Of a stretch of DNA of 12,667 bases, positions 1-7,025 are shown in pieces; the first letter of the stretch is position 1, and each line of letters starts with the position of its first letter. The position numbers and the translations under genes are program-made. The DNA is taken from positions 1 through 12,667 of the forward strand of contig JAADFS010000308.1 in the NCBI GenBank assembly GCA_013152795.1. Reading direction: 5' to 3'. The notes under the pieces are model-generated. The model worked only from the letters and a program-made list of their open reading frames with translations, was not told where the DNA came from and did not search any database. Source of the DNA: Deferribacteres bacterium (GTDB lineage: Bacteria > Nitrospirota > Thermodesulfovibrionia > UBA6902).

Positions 1-913
1 CCGGCACCCCGATTGCATATGCAAACTGCACCTCGACCTTGTCGGCAAGTCCGGCGGCGACGATGTTCTTTGCAACATAGCGTGCCATATAGGAGGCTGA
101 ACGGTCGACCTTGGAGGGGTCTTTTCCTGAAAAGCATCCCCCGCCGTGGCTGCCTATGCCCCCGTAGCTGTCGACGATGATCTTTCTTCCTGTCAGGCCT
201 GTATCGCCCTGCGGCCCTCCTATCACGAATCTCCCCGTGGGATTGATGTGATAGGTTATATTTTCCTCATCAAGGAGTTCGGGGGGAACCACAGGCTTTA
301 TGACTTTCTCGATGAGGTCTTCCTTCATCTCTCTCAGCGTTATATCAGGGCTGTGCTGGGAGGAGATCACTATTGTGTCGATCCTCGAGGGCTTGCCCTC
401 TTTATACTCAATGGTTACCTGTGTCTTGCCGTCGGGTCTGAGGTATCCGAGGATGTCTTTTTTTCTGACTTCCGTCAATCTCATGGCAAGCTGATGCGCC
501 AGCATTATGGGCATCGGCATCAGCTCCGGAGTCTCGTTGCACGCATAACCGAACATGAGTCCCTGGTCACCGGCGCCTCCTGTGTCCACGCCCAGCGCTA
601 TATCACCGGACTGCTCGTGGATAGAGGTGATAACAGCGCATGTCTCGTAGTCGAAGCCGTATTTCGCCCGCGTATATCCGATATCCCTTATGGTCTCTCT
701 TATAATTGAAGGTATGTCGACATAACAGTCGGTGGTGATCTCCCCGGCCACAAACGCGAGTCCCGTGGTGAGCAGCGTTTCACATGCAACCCTTGCCTTT
801 TTGTCTTTCGCTATTATCGTATCGAGAATTGCATCGGAGATTTGATCGGCAATCTTGTCAGGATGACCCTCGGTTACAGATTCGGACGTAAACAGATAAT
901 TCCTTTTTTTCAT
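1..913 (-). CDS. metK: S-adenosylmethionine synthetase (MetK), 3' end cut by window edge
   Basis: Makes S-adenosylmethionine from methionine and ATP in the cytosol. The first 304 residues are visible; the family is usually about 385-400 long, so roughly the last 80-90 lie outside the window. Clear family motifs are GHPDK at residues 16-20 (catalytic His17), GAGDQG at 113-118 (ATP-binding hexapeptide) and the glycine-rich GGGCFSGKDPSKVDRSA around 257-273. The ATG at 911-913 is preceded on the minus strand by a GGAGG ribosome site at good spacing, and the protein begins MKKRNYLFTSES, a typical MetK start. A strong promoter lies just upstream, so it is likely transcribed on its own although the histidine kinase gene precedes it on the same strand. 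Identification is certain from sequence motifs. Confidence 0.97.
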   Translation of the reverse strand, partial: MKKRNYLFTSESVTEGHPDKIADQISDAILDTIIAKDKKARVACETLLTTGLAFVAGEITTDCYVDIPSIIRETIRDIGYTRAKYGFDYETCAVITSIHEQSGDIALGVDTGGAGDQGLMFGYACNETPELMPMPIMLAHQLAMRLTEVRKKDILGYLRPDGKTQVTIEYKEGKPSRIDTIVISSQHSPDITLREMKEDLIEKVIKPVVPPELLDEENITYHINPTGRFVIGGPQGDTGLTGRKIIVDSYGGIGSHGGGCFSGKDPSKVDRSASYMARYVAKNIVAAGLADKVEVQFAYAIGVP

Positions 914-939
914 TTTCGCCTCCGGTAAAGAATAGTCTT

Positions 940-970
940 ATATTATTGATTTTTTTATTATTATTGTCAA
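940..970 (-). promoter_or_regulatory. Sigma70-type promoter of metK
   Basis: On the minus strand a perfect TTGACA (965-970) is followed after 17 bases by AATAAT (942-947, 5 of 6 matches to TATAAT). An overlapping TAATAT (940-945) would give a 19-base spacer. The spacer is a run of A and T. It lies about 30 bases before the metK ATG. The string TTGACAATAAT at this -35 is also present at the plus-strand promoter at 4798. No S-box or other SAM riboswitch fits in the short leader. Confidence 0.6.
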
Positions 971-1002
971 GAATTGCAGGGAGTTGGAACAGTGTGCCGC
1001 GG

Positions 1003-2349
1003 TTACTTGGGAAGGATGAAATAGAAGTTGTTCCCGTACTCCGTAGGCTCATAACCCACAACCCCGCCGTGTATCTCAACCGCATTTTTGATAAAAGACA
1101 GGCCGTGTCCCGTGCCCGGCTTGTCCAGGGCGTTGCTGCCGCGGTATTTTTCGTCAAACAGTTTATCCCTCTCTTCAGGAGGGATATGCGGGCCGGTGCT
1201 GAAGACGTTGAACTTTACGCCGTCCCTGCCCGGGCCGAAGAAGTCCTTGATGATCTCATGGCCGTATGATATGTATTTCTTTCTTTCGCCGGAAGCGGTG
1301 ACTATCTCCTGAGTGTATTTCACGGCATTTGAGAAGAGATTGGCATAGACCTGGGCCATCAGGCCCACATCCACAACCGTTATAACCTCGGCATCGGGGA
1401 TGCCGCTGAAACGGTCATCCACTGAGATGCCCATTTTCTTCAACTGCTCCAGATAACGTTCAAGCTGGGGCTGGACAACATCCTTTTTCATGTTGCACGG
1501 TTTGGTCCGGAGGGTCAGGCGGCCCTGGTCGAAATGGCTTTTACGGAAGAGCGTCTCGATGAACAGGCTCATGTTTTTATAATGTTTTTCAATGTTTTCC
1601 AGCTCCCCGGTCAATCCCTGGTTGATATCGGCAAGTTCTTTAAGATAATTTCTCATACAGGCCTCGTCACACTTGCCCGCGGTGGACTTCTCGAAAAACT
1701 CCTTTTCCATTTCTATGTTCTTCTCTATCTTTCTCCTGAGCCCCCGGAGAAAGAGCTTGTATACCATGTTGGGAACTATGATGTTGTGTTCAATGTCCAC
1801 TACGAGGGAGCGGATGAAATTCAGGTGCTCGATATTCTTCTCGACCAGAAACCTGTTGTGTATGTTAAAGCCTATGCGGTTTGCATACTTCTGAAAAAAC
1901 AGCTCGCGATGTTCGCCGATATCCTTGACCGGGTATATCTCAAGCAGGCCGAGGACGTCATCCTTGACCTCAAAGGGCAGTTTCTCAATCAGGGGCTCCT
2001 TGCCCCGGATGGTCAGTACGAGGCTGTCCCTTTCGGTATAATAGGGTTTCTCGGCCGGTTTTATGAAGTCCGGGGGCGGGGTCTTCAATTCGTATTTCCC
2101 GTCCTCTGTCTTTGCCATCAGCTCAAGCTTGTTGGTCTTGGGGTCGACGACGTAAAGACATGCCTCAAGATTAAAAAAGCTCTTGGGGATTGCAACGCAT
2201 AAATTATAGAAGTCCTCGATGCTGTCGAATTCCTGCGCCAGATCAAAGAATGTCTTTAAGGCGTCGTTTTCCTGCTGGGTGAAATTATACCTCTGGTAAT
2301 CCCTTTTCTTGCCCTCGGTCCGTTCCAGTATATACTTCATATCATGCAT
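1003..2349 (-). CDS. Soluble sensor histidine kinase with N-terminal GAF-like domain
   Basis: A 448-residue protein without membrane segments, so a cytosolic sensor. Residues about 30-170 look like a GAF-type sensory domain (LEACLYVVDP, then a V-LGLLEIYP strand). The phosphoacceptor region is at 183-194 (VVDIEHNIIVP, His188). A long, charged, probably helical linker follows (205-270). The ATPase part has an N box (YANLFSNAVKY, Asn337/Asn341), an F-box-like LFDEKYRG (397-404) and a G2 box GTGHGL (412-417). The G1 box reads FSTGPHIP (383-390), with Ser where most kinases have Asp or Asn, so nucleotide binding may be unusual. The ATG at 2347-2349 has GGAAGG 12 bases upstream; a TATAAT lies at 2384-2389 without a good -35. 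It follows the phosphohexomutase gene by 72 bases and may be cotranscribed with it. No response regulator is adjacent on this strand; the single-domain regulator at 5255 is a possible partner, by inference only. Confidence 0.85.
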   Translation of the reverse strand: MHDMKYILERTEGKKRDYQRYNFTQQENDALKTFFDLAQEFDSIEDFYNLCVAIPKSFFNLEACLYVVDPKTNKLELMAKTEDGKYELKTPPPDFIKPAEKPYYTERDSLVLTIRGKEPLIEKLPFEVKDDVLGLLEIYPVKDIGEHRELFFQKYANRIGFNIHNRFLVEKNIEHLNFIRSLVVDIEHNIIVPNMVYKLFLRGLRRKIEKNIEMEKEFFEKSTAGKCDEACMRNYLKELADINQGLTGELENIEKHYKNMSLFIETLFRKSHFDQGRLTLRTKPCNMKKDVVQPQLERYLEQLKKMGISVDDRFSGIPDAEVITVVDVGLMAQVYANLFSNAVKYTQEIVTASGERKKYISYGHEIIKDFFGPGRDGVKFNVFSTGPHIPPEERDKLFDEKYRGSNALDKPGTGHGLSFIKNAVEIHGGVVGYEPTEYGNNFYFILPK

Positions 2350-2421
2350 ATTGATTCAAAACCTTCCAGAAAAAGTCAGTATTATTATACAATCTTTTTT
2401 AATATTAGAACGTTACATAAA

Positions 2422-4059
2422 TCATACCACACCGGCTCCGATGGCATCGGCTGTCATCTTCTCTGCCGTCTCAAACACCGCCCGTTTTTCATCCTCTGTC
2501 CTGGCCTCGATATAAAACCGCACCTTGGGCTCGGTGCCCGAGGGCCTTATCATGAGCCATGAACCGTCGTCAAACACGAGCTTTGTGCCGTCCACGGTAA
2601 TGACGTCTTTCACAACCCTCTGCCTCCCGCCTATGTCGAGAACCGTCCCTTTTTTGTAGCGCTCCCTGATAACCGAGAGGCGTTGCTCCAGCTTCTCCCC
2701 TGCGAGCGAGCGGTCCACTGCAATGCCGGAGCGGTCGGGGTAGTAATATCCATACTCATCCATAATGTCCTTCAGGTAAGCGCTCAGGTTCTTGCCGGTC
2801 ACGGCCATCATCTCCACAGCGAGCAGGAGCCCGAACAGTGCATCCTTTTCAAGCGTGTGGTTATAAGCGGATATGCCGTCTGACTCTTCGAAGACCACTA
2901 TGGCCCTTTCCTTCGCCGTCCTCAGCATGTACGGCCTGAAGTTTTTAAATCCCACCTTTGTCTCCCTGACAGGCACCCCCAGCTTTGCGGCGATGGCGTT
3001 GACGAGGTTGCTTGTTCCGACCGACTTTACCGCAACGCCGGAGAATCCCTTGTGGACATGGAGAAAGTGCAGGGCCATAGCACCGAAATAATTCATGGGT
3101 ATCTGCATATGGGCGTCGGCATAGCGTATGCGGTCGCCGTCCGGGTCCATGATAACACCGAGCCTGAATTCCGCATTGCTCCCTGCAAGGACATCTGTTA
3201 CGCGTTTCATGTTTTCCCCGGAAGGCTCCGGCGCCACGCCGCCGAACAGGACATCGTCTTCAGTGCGCAGGTAGCGCAGCTTTTTGCTTTCGCCGATTAT
3301 CCTCTGGATACGCCCCCTTGTGGCGCCGTGGACATTATCGATACAGATGAGGCAGTCCTCCCTGTCGATAAAATCGCGGATCTTTCCGATGTCCAGTGTC
3401 TTTCGCTCGTTTATGTACTTGATATAAAGCCCGGTGAGGTCGCACCTTTCAATATGCGCCGGTGGAACCGGCCGGAGCACAGGGGAGCCGTTCATCATCT
3501 CATTGGCGGTCTCCTGAATCCTCGTTGTGATCTCCGGCCCTGCAGGGCCGCCGTCAGAGGGGTTGAACTTAAAGCCCCCGTAGTTTGCAGGGTTGTGGGA
3601 AGGCGTCAGGTTAATCGAGCATGCGGCATGCAGCATCTCAATGCCTGCCGAAAACTCGGGTGTTGTCGCCTCGCCTGCATACCATGTCTTTATCCCCTCT
3701 TTCTGAAGGAGGCCGATCACTTCTTTTGCGAATTCAGGGCCGAGGAAGCGGTTGTCATGCCCTACAATAACGCCCCTTTCCCGTATCTCGTCAAAACCGG
3801 AGACCCCCATGGCCTTCATAACCGCAGGGTCATTCTCCCTGAACATGCGGATAACGGCAGCGGTCACTACCCTTACATTGTTGAATGTATAATCCGTTCC
3901 GATCTCGCCCCGCCATCCGGACGTGCCGAAAACGACCTTTGCCGGCGCAGTGTTTTCCCTCGCAAACCTCTCTATAACAGACAACAGCCCGCGGTTTGCC
4001 GAAACATCCGACAATATGGCCTTCCAGCAGGAAGCGGCATCTTCAAATCCCTGAATCAT
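2422..4059 (-). CDS. Alpha-D-phosphohexomutase (phosphoglucomutase/phosphomannomutase family)
   Basis: Interconverts sugar 1-phosphates and 6-phosphates through an enzyme phosphoserine; most likely glucose 1-phosphate/glucose 6-phosphate, feeding glycogen or cell-envelope sugar synthesis. At 545 residues it matches the length of the E. coli Pgm type. The four family loops are present: LTPSHNP at 151-157 (active Ser154), DPDGDR at 305-310 (metal), EESDG at 391-395 (sugar binding) and RPSGTEPK at 505-512 (phosphate binding). The GGPAGPE after the active-site loop (170-176) is also Pgm-like. The ATG at 4057-4059 has a strong GGGAGGA site 6-7 bases upstream. Substrate preference (glucose versus mannose) cannot be decided from the motifs, so no gene symbol is given. 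The stop is TGA, which shows that TGA is used as an ordinary stop in this genome. Confidence 0.95.
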   Translation of the reverse strand: MIQGFEDAASCWKAILSDVSANRGLLSVIERFARENTAPAKVVFGTSGWRGEIGTDYTFNNVRVVTAAVIRMFRENDPAVMKAMGVSGFDEIRERGVIVGHDNRFLGPEFAKEVIGLLQKEGIKTWYAGEATTPEFSAGIEMLHAACSINLTPSHNPANYGGFKFNPSDGGPAGPEITTRIQETANEMMNGSPVLRPVPPAHIERCDLTGLYIKYINERKTLDIGKIRDFIDREDCLICIDNVHGATRGRIQRIIGESKKLRYLRTEDDVLFGGVAPEPSGENMKRVTDVLAGSNAEFRLGVIMDPDGDRIRYADAHMQIPMNYFGAMALHFLHVHKGFSGVAVKSVGTSNLVNAIAAKLGVPVRETKVGFKNFRPYMLRTAKERAIVVFEESDGISAYNHTLEKDALFGLLLAVEMMAVTGKNLSAYLKDIMDEYGYYYPDRSGIAVDRSLAGEKLEQRLSVIRERYKKGTVLDIGGRQRVVKDVITVDGTKLVFDDGSWLMIRPSGTEPKVRFYIEARTEDEKRAVFETAEKMTADAIGAGVV

Positions 4060-4095
4060 ATATTCCTCCCGTGAATTTCAAAGTGGTACGGAAAT

Positions 4096-4104
4096 ATTAT
4101 AGCA
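4096..4104 (-). promoter_or_regulatory. Extended -10 promoter of the phosphohexomutase gene
   Basis: On the minus strand TGCTATAAT gives a perfect TATAAT (4096-4101) with the TG of an extended -10. The -35 region at the expected distance (GGTTAA) is poor, which is common for extended -10 promoters. Transcription would start about 30 bases before the ATG. Activity is inferred from sequence only. Confidence 0.5.
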
Positions 4105-4131
4105 CCTATCCGGTTTTCTTAACCTTGCAGG

Positions 4132-4169
4132 GGTATAAAATATCGCCGGCGGGCGGGACGGCCTGATCT
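4132..4169 (-). repeat. Copy 1 of a dispersed short repeat (partial)
   Basis: A GC-rich block flanked by an A/T stretch; on the plus strand it reads TATAAAATATCGCCGGCGGG and then GCGGGACGGCCTGATC. It shares the ATAAAA-T-TCGCC-GCGGGC core with copies at 7026, 8926 and 12241. It abuts the TGA stop of the repressor gene directly (4170), so it forms that gene's 3' end. The right-hand TTTATGCAAC end is absent. Read on the minus strand, the GC block is followed by ATATTTTAT, so it could act as a weak terminator. Confidence 0.5.
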
Positions 4170-4781
4170 TCAGATTTTCACTTTTCTCCAGACGGCTATC
4201 ACCTTTCCCATAATCCTGCAGCGCCTGCTGAGTTTGATTGCCGGATATTCGGGATTCTCGCTCACCAGGAAGGCCTTTGAACCCCTTTTACGGTACCTTC
4301 TGACTATCGACTCCCCCCATTCGTCGTTCACTACGATTAAGTCTCCATCCGCGATATCCCTGCGCGGTACGAAGATCACATAATCGCTGTCACGGATTGC
4401 AGGGGACATGCTCTCACCCCTGACTATGAGGGAAAACGCCCCGCGGGGCACGTCCGGGAGGCTGATGTATTCGGTGATTTCCTCGGAAACGCGCTCAGGG
4501 AATCTGTCAGGAACCTTCCTGAGGACCGGTGTGCGTGTCAGTGGCCTTGCCGCTGAAGGGGCCCGTTCATCATCCTCACCCTTGCCCGAAAGCAGCCAGC
4601 CGGGATCGCATTCCAGTATTTTAGCCATACGGTTAAGCAGTGCCGCATCCGGGGTTCTGTGGCCCCGTTCATACCTGTTCAGGGTGGGATAGGTGATACC
4701 GAGCATCCTGGCAAGCTCTCCCTGGGTGATGCCCGCCCGTGTTCTTGCCTTTTTTATTCTTGTACTTAACTGAGTAGCCAT
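4170..4781 (-). CDS. XRE-family HTH repressor with LexA-like (S24) domain, catalytic residues altered
   Basis: A 203-residue cI/LexA-type regulator. Residues 7-62 form an XRE helix-turn-helix (GITQGELARMLGITYPTLNRYERG). Residues about 85-200 form the S24 fold, with the nucleophile in GESMS (Ser124). Two features of self-cleaving relatives are lost. The Ala-Gly cleavage dipeptide, normally in a context like V-x-AG-x-P-E, reads VPDRFPE (Asp92-Arg93). The general-base Lys, at the place of VKR in LexA, is Arg161 (SIVRRY). The protein is therefore probably not cleaved in the SOS manner and may answer to a ligand or act constitutively. The ATG at 4779-4781 has no Shine-Dalgarno; a TAAAAT at 4791-4796 on the same strand would even permit a near-leaderless message. 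It diverges from the plus-strand promoter at 4798, whose -35 carries a dyad that may be its operator. Fold assignment is firm; the regulatory target is inferred. Confidence 0.9.
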   Translation of the reverse strand: MATQLSTRIKKARTRAGITQGELARMLGITYPTLNRYERGHRTPDAALLNRMAKILECDPGWLLSGKGEDDERAPSAARPLTRTPVLRKVPDRFPERVSEEITEYISLPDVPRGAFSLIVRGESMSPAIRDSDYVIFVPRRDIADGDLIVVNDEWGESIVRRYRKRGSKAFLVSENPEYPAIKLSRRCRIMGKVIAVWRKVKI

Positions 4782-4797
4782 AAGGTTAAAATTTTAC

Positions 4798-4827
4798 TTG
4801 ACAATAATTTGTCCGTTTGTTTATGAT
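4798..4827 (+). promoter_or_regulatory. Strong sigma70-type promoter divergent from the repressor gene
   Basis: TTGACA (4798-4803) and TATGAT (4822-4827, 5 of 6) are separated by 18 bases. Expected start is near 4834. It points into a 430-base stretch with no convincing protein gene, upstream of the response regulator. The -35 overlaps the dyad at 4800-4813. Confidence 0.55.
4800..4813. promoter_or_regulatory. Candidate operator dyad on the divergent promoter
   Basis: GACAA-TAAT-TTGTC is a perfect 5-bp dyad with a 4-base centre, 18 bases in front of the repressor ATG and overlapping the -35 of the plus-strand promoter. Its position suits an operator for the neighbouring repressor controlling itself and the divergent transcript. 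Only one copy was seen, and a dyad this short can occur by chance. Confidence 0.35.
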
Positions 4828-4833
4828 TCTTGT

Positions 4834-5140
4834 ATACGCGGATAATCTTTCATCAGGAAAAAGAGGGGATAGGCTGAAAGTAATGATATTGGCAATCCAA
4901 CACAATATCGGGTGGGCTCGTCCTATCAGGTTCCCTCTCTCTGACCTTGAGTTCCGCTTTGCCGGGGGGTCGGATGAATGCAGGCGGGCCGGACAGTTTA
5001 CCGGCCGGGCATTGTCCGGAAAAGAGCCGCCCTCAGACCTGCAGGCAGGCCGTGGATACGCACGCGTATTGTCGCTGGATATGTCGGTTGAAAAGCACAT
5101 TGTACCTCGGGAGCATCAGGGCATTGCCCGATGCTTCTTT
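4834..5140 (+). ncRNA. Candidate structured small RNA or long leader, unknown family
   Basis: About 307 nt between a promoter and a terminator-like hairpin, with several stems. (i) AGAGGG+GATAGG (4862-4873) pairs with CCTATC (4922-4927) and CCCTCT (4933-4938) around an AGGTT internal loop. (ii) Inside it, GATATTG (4885-4891) pairs with CAATATC (4903-4909). (iii) GGCGG (4983-4987) pairs with CCGCC (5027-5031), enclosing CCGGACA (4989-4995) with TGTCCGG (5013-5019). (iv) ATACG (5056-5060) pairs with CGTAT (5065-5069). I see none of the signatures of RNase P RNA, tmRNA, 6S or SRP RNA, or of common riboswitches. Part of it overlaps a 127-codon open frame (4817-5200) that resembles no family and has no ribosome site. 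It may instead be the leader of the response regulator mRNA. Confidence 0.35.
5112..5140 (+). terminator. Terminator-like hairpin
   Basis: AGCATC-A-GGGC, loop ATT, GCCC-GATGCT gives 10 base pairs with one bulged A, followed by TCTTTAT. The T tract is interrupted, so termination may be partial, but the stem is the strongest in this intergenic stretch. It could end the candidate small RNA or attenuate transcription into the response regulator. Confidence 0.5.
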
Positions 5141-5254
5141 ATCAGGGCGGGGGTGCCGGCAGCCCCTGCCCTGCATGCTATACATTGTATATTTTTTTGA
5201 CATGGGCGTCAACGCCGCGCCGGAAGACAACAATTCATAAAAGGGAGGAATATC

Positions 5255-5668
5255 ATGTCCGGGACAGCGAGGATCCTTGTTGTAGACGATCATCTGGAAC
5301 TGCTGGAGTTTCTCAGGTATACGTTAAGGGACAGGTACGCCGTTGCCACAGCGGTCGGCGTGCAAGAGGCGCTCAAGCACCTGTCTGATTATTCAGTCAA
5401 CCTTGTCCTGCTTGACTTCAAAATGCCCGAGGCAAACGGCGTAAGCGCCCTCAGGGAGATAAAAACGAGATACGCGGATATTGAAGTCATACTGATGACT
5501 GCATATGCGCCTGTTGATGTGATACAGGAAGCCTTCAGGCTGGGCGCATTTGCATTTCTTATGAAACCCTTTGATATCGACAACCTTATTAATACCATAG
5601 AGGAAGCGCTGAGGAACCAGGCCCTGAGCAGGACACCGAATCCCGGCGGGATAAGGCGTTCGGTTTAG
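5255..5668 (+). CDS. Single-domain response regulator (CheY-like receiver)
   Basis: A 137-residue receiver domain with no output domain. Acidic pocket Asp11/Asp12 (ILVVDDH), phosphoacceptor Asp54 (LVLLDFKMP), Thr82 (MTAYA) and Lys104 (MKPF) are all present, so it should accept phosphate. The last 15 or so residues form a basic, proline-containing tail. The ATG has an excellent AGGGAGG site 6-7 bases upstream. It could act as a phosphorelay intermediate or by binding a partner protein. The soluble histidine kinase at 1003-2349 is the only kinase in the window, but pairing is a guess. A NifU-like gene follows 41 bases downstream on the same strand, probably in one transcript. The region between 5141 and 5254 holds a TGCTATACA extended -10-like string and an isolated TTGACA, but no convincing promoter. 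Confidence 0.93.
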   Translation: MSGTARILVVDDHLELLEFLRYTLRDRYAVATAVGVQEALKHLSDYSVNLVLLDFKMPEANGVSALREIKTRYADIEVILMTAYAPVDVIQEAFRLGAFAFLMKPFDIDNLINTIEEALRNQALSRTPNPGGIRRSV

Positions 5669-5709
5669 GCGCACGCCGGACCTGTGGCGTGTTTCCCCGG
5701 ATTTCAACC

Positions 5710-5916
5710 ATGAGCGGAATCGAAAAACTGGTCACGGACGTTTTGAATGATTTGAACTGGCTTATCGAGCCGCATGACAGCTTCGTGGAGCTGATCGAGG
5801 TAAAGGGCAACCGCGTAGTTATCCGGTGCGTCGGCCACTGTGCAGGGTGTGAAAGCGACTGCATAAGAGTAGCCTTCAGGGAACGGATCCCTGATATTGA
5901 GCTTGTCGTCAAATAA
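5710..5916 (+). CDS. Small NifU C-terminal-domain-like protein (candidate Fe-S protein)
   Basis: A 68-residue protein covering just one domain of the NifU/Nfu C-terminal type: a helix (IEKLVTDVLNDLNWLIEPH), a strand with the residues VELIEVKGNRVVIRC, then GHCAGCESDC and a closing IPDIELVV. In NifU proteins the two cysteines of GxCxGC bind a transferable Fe-S cluster; these are Cys44 and Cys47. Two extra cysteines (Cys40, Cys51) make a C-x3-C-x2-C-x3-C pattern unusual for the family. The start could be the ATG at 5710 (chosen, since the domain begins there) or an in-frame GTG at 5689; neither has a good ribosome site. It follows the response regulator by 41 bases. Role in cluster delivery is inferred from the fold. 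A small hairpin (ACGCC-GCCC-GGCGT, 5916-5929) overlaps the stop but lacks a T tract. Confidence 0.72.
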   Translation: MSGIEKLVTDVLNDLNWLIEPHDSFVELIEVKGNRVVIRCVGHCAGCESDCIRVAFRERIPDIELVVK

Positions 5917-5933
5917 CGCCGCCCGGCGTATCC

Positions 5934-6035
5934 ACGGCCAGCGGGCGGGAGAGCCTGCCGGAGAAGCTTTATATTGTATTCTTCAATTTAAACCCTTGAA
6001 CTCAGAACCCGCAACCTCCTGGCCGTTTATGCAGC
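5934..6035 (-). repeat. Copy 2 of the dispersed repeat, overlapping the end of hemH
   Basis: The left block GCGGGCGGGAGAGCCTGCCG at 5941-5960, followed by GAGAAGCTTTA, closely matches copy 5 at 8950-8975. The right end TTTATGCAGC (6026-6035) differs in one base from the TTTATGCAAC end of copies 3, 4 and 6 and is followed by ATTGAG, as others by ATTAAG. The middle (5972-6020) has no match to the other copies. The hemH stop codon (6027-6029) lies inside the right end. Confidence 0.5.
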
Positions 6036-7004
6036 ATTGAGCATAACGAGCTCTTTAAGGGCGTTTATAAACTTTTCCGATGTATTCAGTGCCTCGCATC
6101 TTTTAAGGTGCGCGCCGTATTTCCCTGCGATAGCCCTGTAGAGTATGTCTATCTCATAGAGCGTTTCGATATGGTCGGATACAAAACTGACCGGCACAAC
6201 AAACAGGTTTTTACAGCCGCTGCCGGCAAGCCTTTCAATGGTCTCCTCCGTGGAAGGCCGGAGCCACTTGACAGGTCCGACCCTGCTCTGAAATGAAAGG
6301 TCCCATTTTACATCCGCGATATTGTACGGGGCGGATGAGAGCCTCCTGTTTACTTCCCTGACAGTGCCCTTTATGTGGTCAAGATAAGGGTCCCCTGAAC
6401 GGATAAGGGATTCGGGAAGGCCGTGGGCGCTGTAGATGATATGGAAATCATTGTCCCTGAAGGCGGCTGTGCCCTTGGCGATTAATTCCGCAAGGGCCTC
6501 TATATAAGGCGGGAAATCATACCATCTGTCGATGTACCTGACGGTGAGTCCCGTGCCCTTTACCTGTCTTCTGAATTCATTGATGGTGGAGCCTGTGGTT
6601 GCCTTTGAATAATGCGGATAAAGGCTGAGGGCTATGACATGCCTGATGCCTTCACCGGTAACGGCGCGGACGGTGTCTTTTATGTATGGGTGCCAGTAGC
6701 GCATTCCGATGAAGACCCTGAAGCGCGAACCGTTAAGCGCTTTCTCAAGCGCAGCGGCCTGGGCCCTTGTAATATCAAGTATCGGGGACCTGGACCCTAT
6801 AGCCCTGTACATCTCTTCCGTCTTTTTTGAGCGGAGCCTTGATATCAGCCATGCAACATACCTCTGGATAAAGGCGGGCCCGAGCCTGATGATGTCCCTG
6901 TCCGAAAAGAGGTTATAAAGGAACGGCCTGACCGCCTGGAGGGAATCCGGCCCCCCGAGATTCAGTAAGACAACCCCTGTTGTATCTTTTGCACTGTCTG
7001 TCAA
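6027..7004 (-). CDS. hemH: Ferrochelatase
   Basis: Inserts Fe2+ into a porphyrin ring, the metal-insertion step of haem synthesis. At 325 residues it is of normal length. Family motifs are VVLLNLGGPD (11-20), GMRYWHP (100-106), YSAHGLPESL (191-200, catalytic His194), FQSRVGPVKWLRP (238-250) and SFVSDHIETLYEID (273-286, with Glu280 in the active site). The start is a TTG at 7002-7004: it has GGAGG 9-10 bases upstream and gives the usual short lead before the first strand; no better in-frame start exists nearby. The C-terminal Asn-Ala-Ala and the stop are encoded by the end of a dispersed repeat, suggesting that repeat insertion reshaped the tail. No other haem genes are in the window. Confidence 0.97.
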   Translation of the reverse strand: MTDSAKDTTGVVLLNLGGPDSLQAVRPFLYNLFSDRDIIRLGPAFIQRYVAWLISRLRSKKTEEMYRAIGSRSPILDITRAQAAALEKALNGSRFRVFIGMRYWHPYIKDTVRAVTGEGIRHVIALSLYPHYSKATTGSTINEFRRQVKGTGLTVRYIDRWYDFPPYIEALAELIAKGTAAFRDNDFHIIYSAHGLPESLIRSGDPYLDHIKGTVREVNRRLSSAPYNIADVKWDLSFQSRVGPVKWLRPSTEETIERLAGSGCKNLFVVPVSFVSDHIETLYEIDILYRAIAGKYGAHLKRCEALNTSEKFINALKELVMLNAA

Positions 7005-7025
7005 TACTTCACACCTCCACTTGCA

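Noticed and set aside
146..709. 187-codon plus-strand open frame
   Set aside because: Lies wholly antisense to metK, whose motifs are unmistakable; it is a shadow frame.
3052..4074. 340-codon plus-strand open frame
   Set aside because: Antisense to the phosphohexomutase gene, no ribosome site, no recognisable domain.
4817..5200. 127-codon plus-strand frame in the repressor-regulator gap
   Set aside because: Needs a TTG start inside the promoter, has no ribosome site, resembles no family, and other frames are also open; the stems suggest RNA structure instead.
5190..5260. TTGACA upstream of the response regulator
   Set aside because: No -10-like hexamer at 16-19 bases; the spacer is GC-rich.
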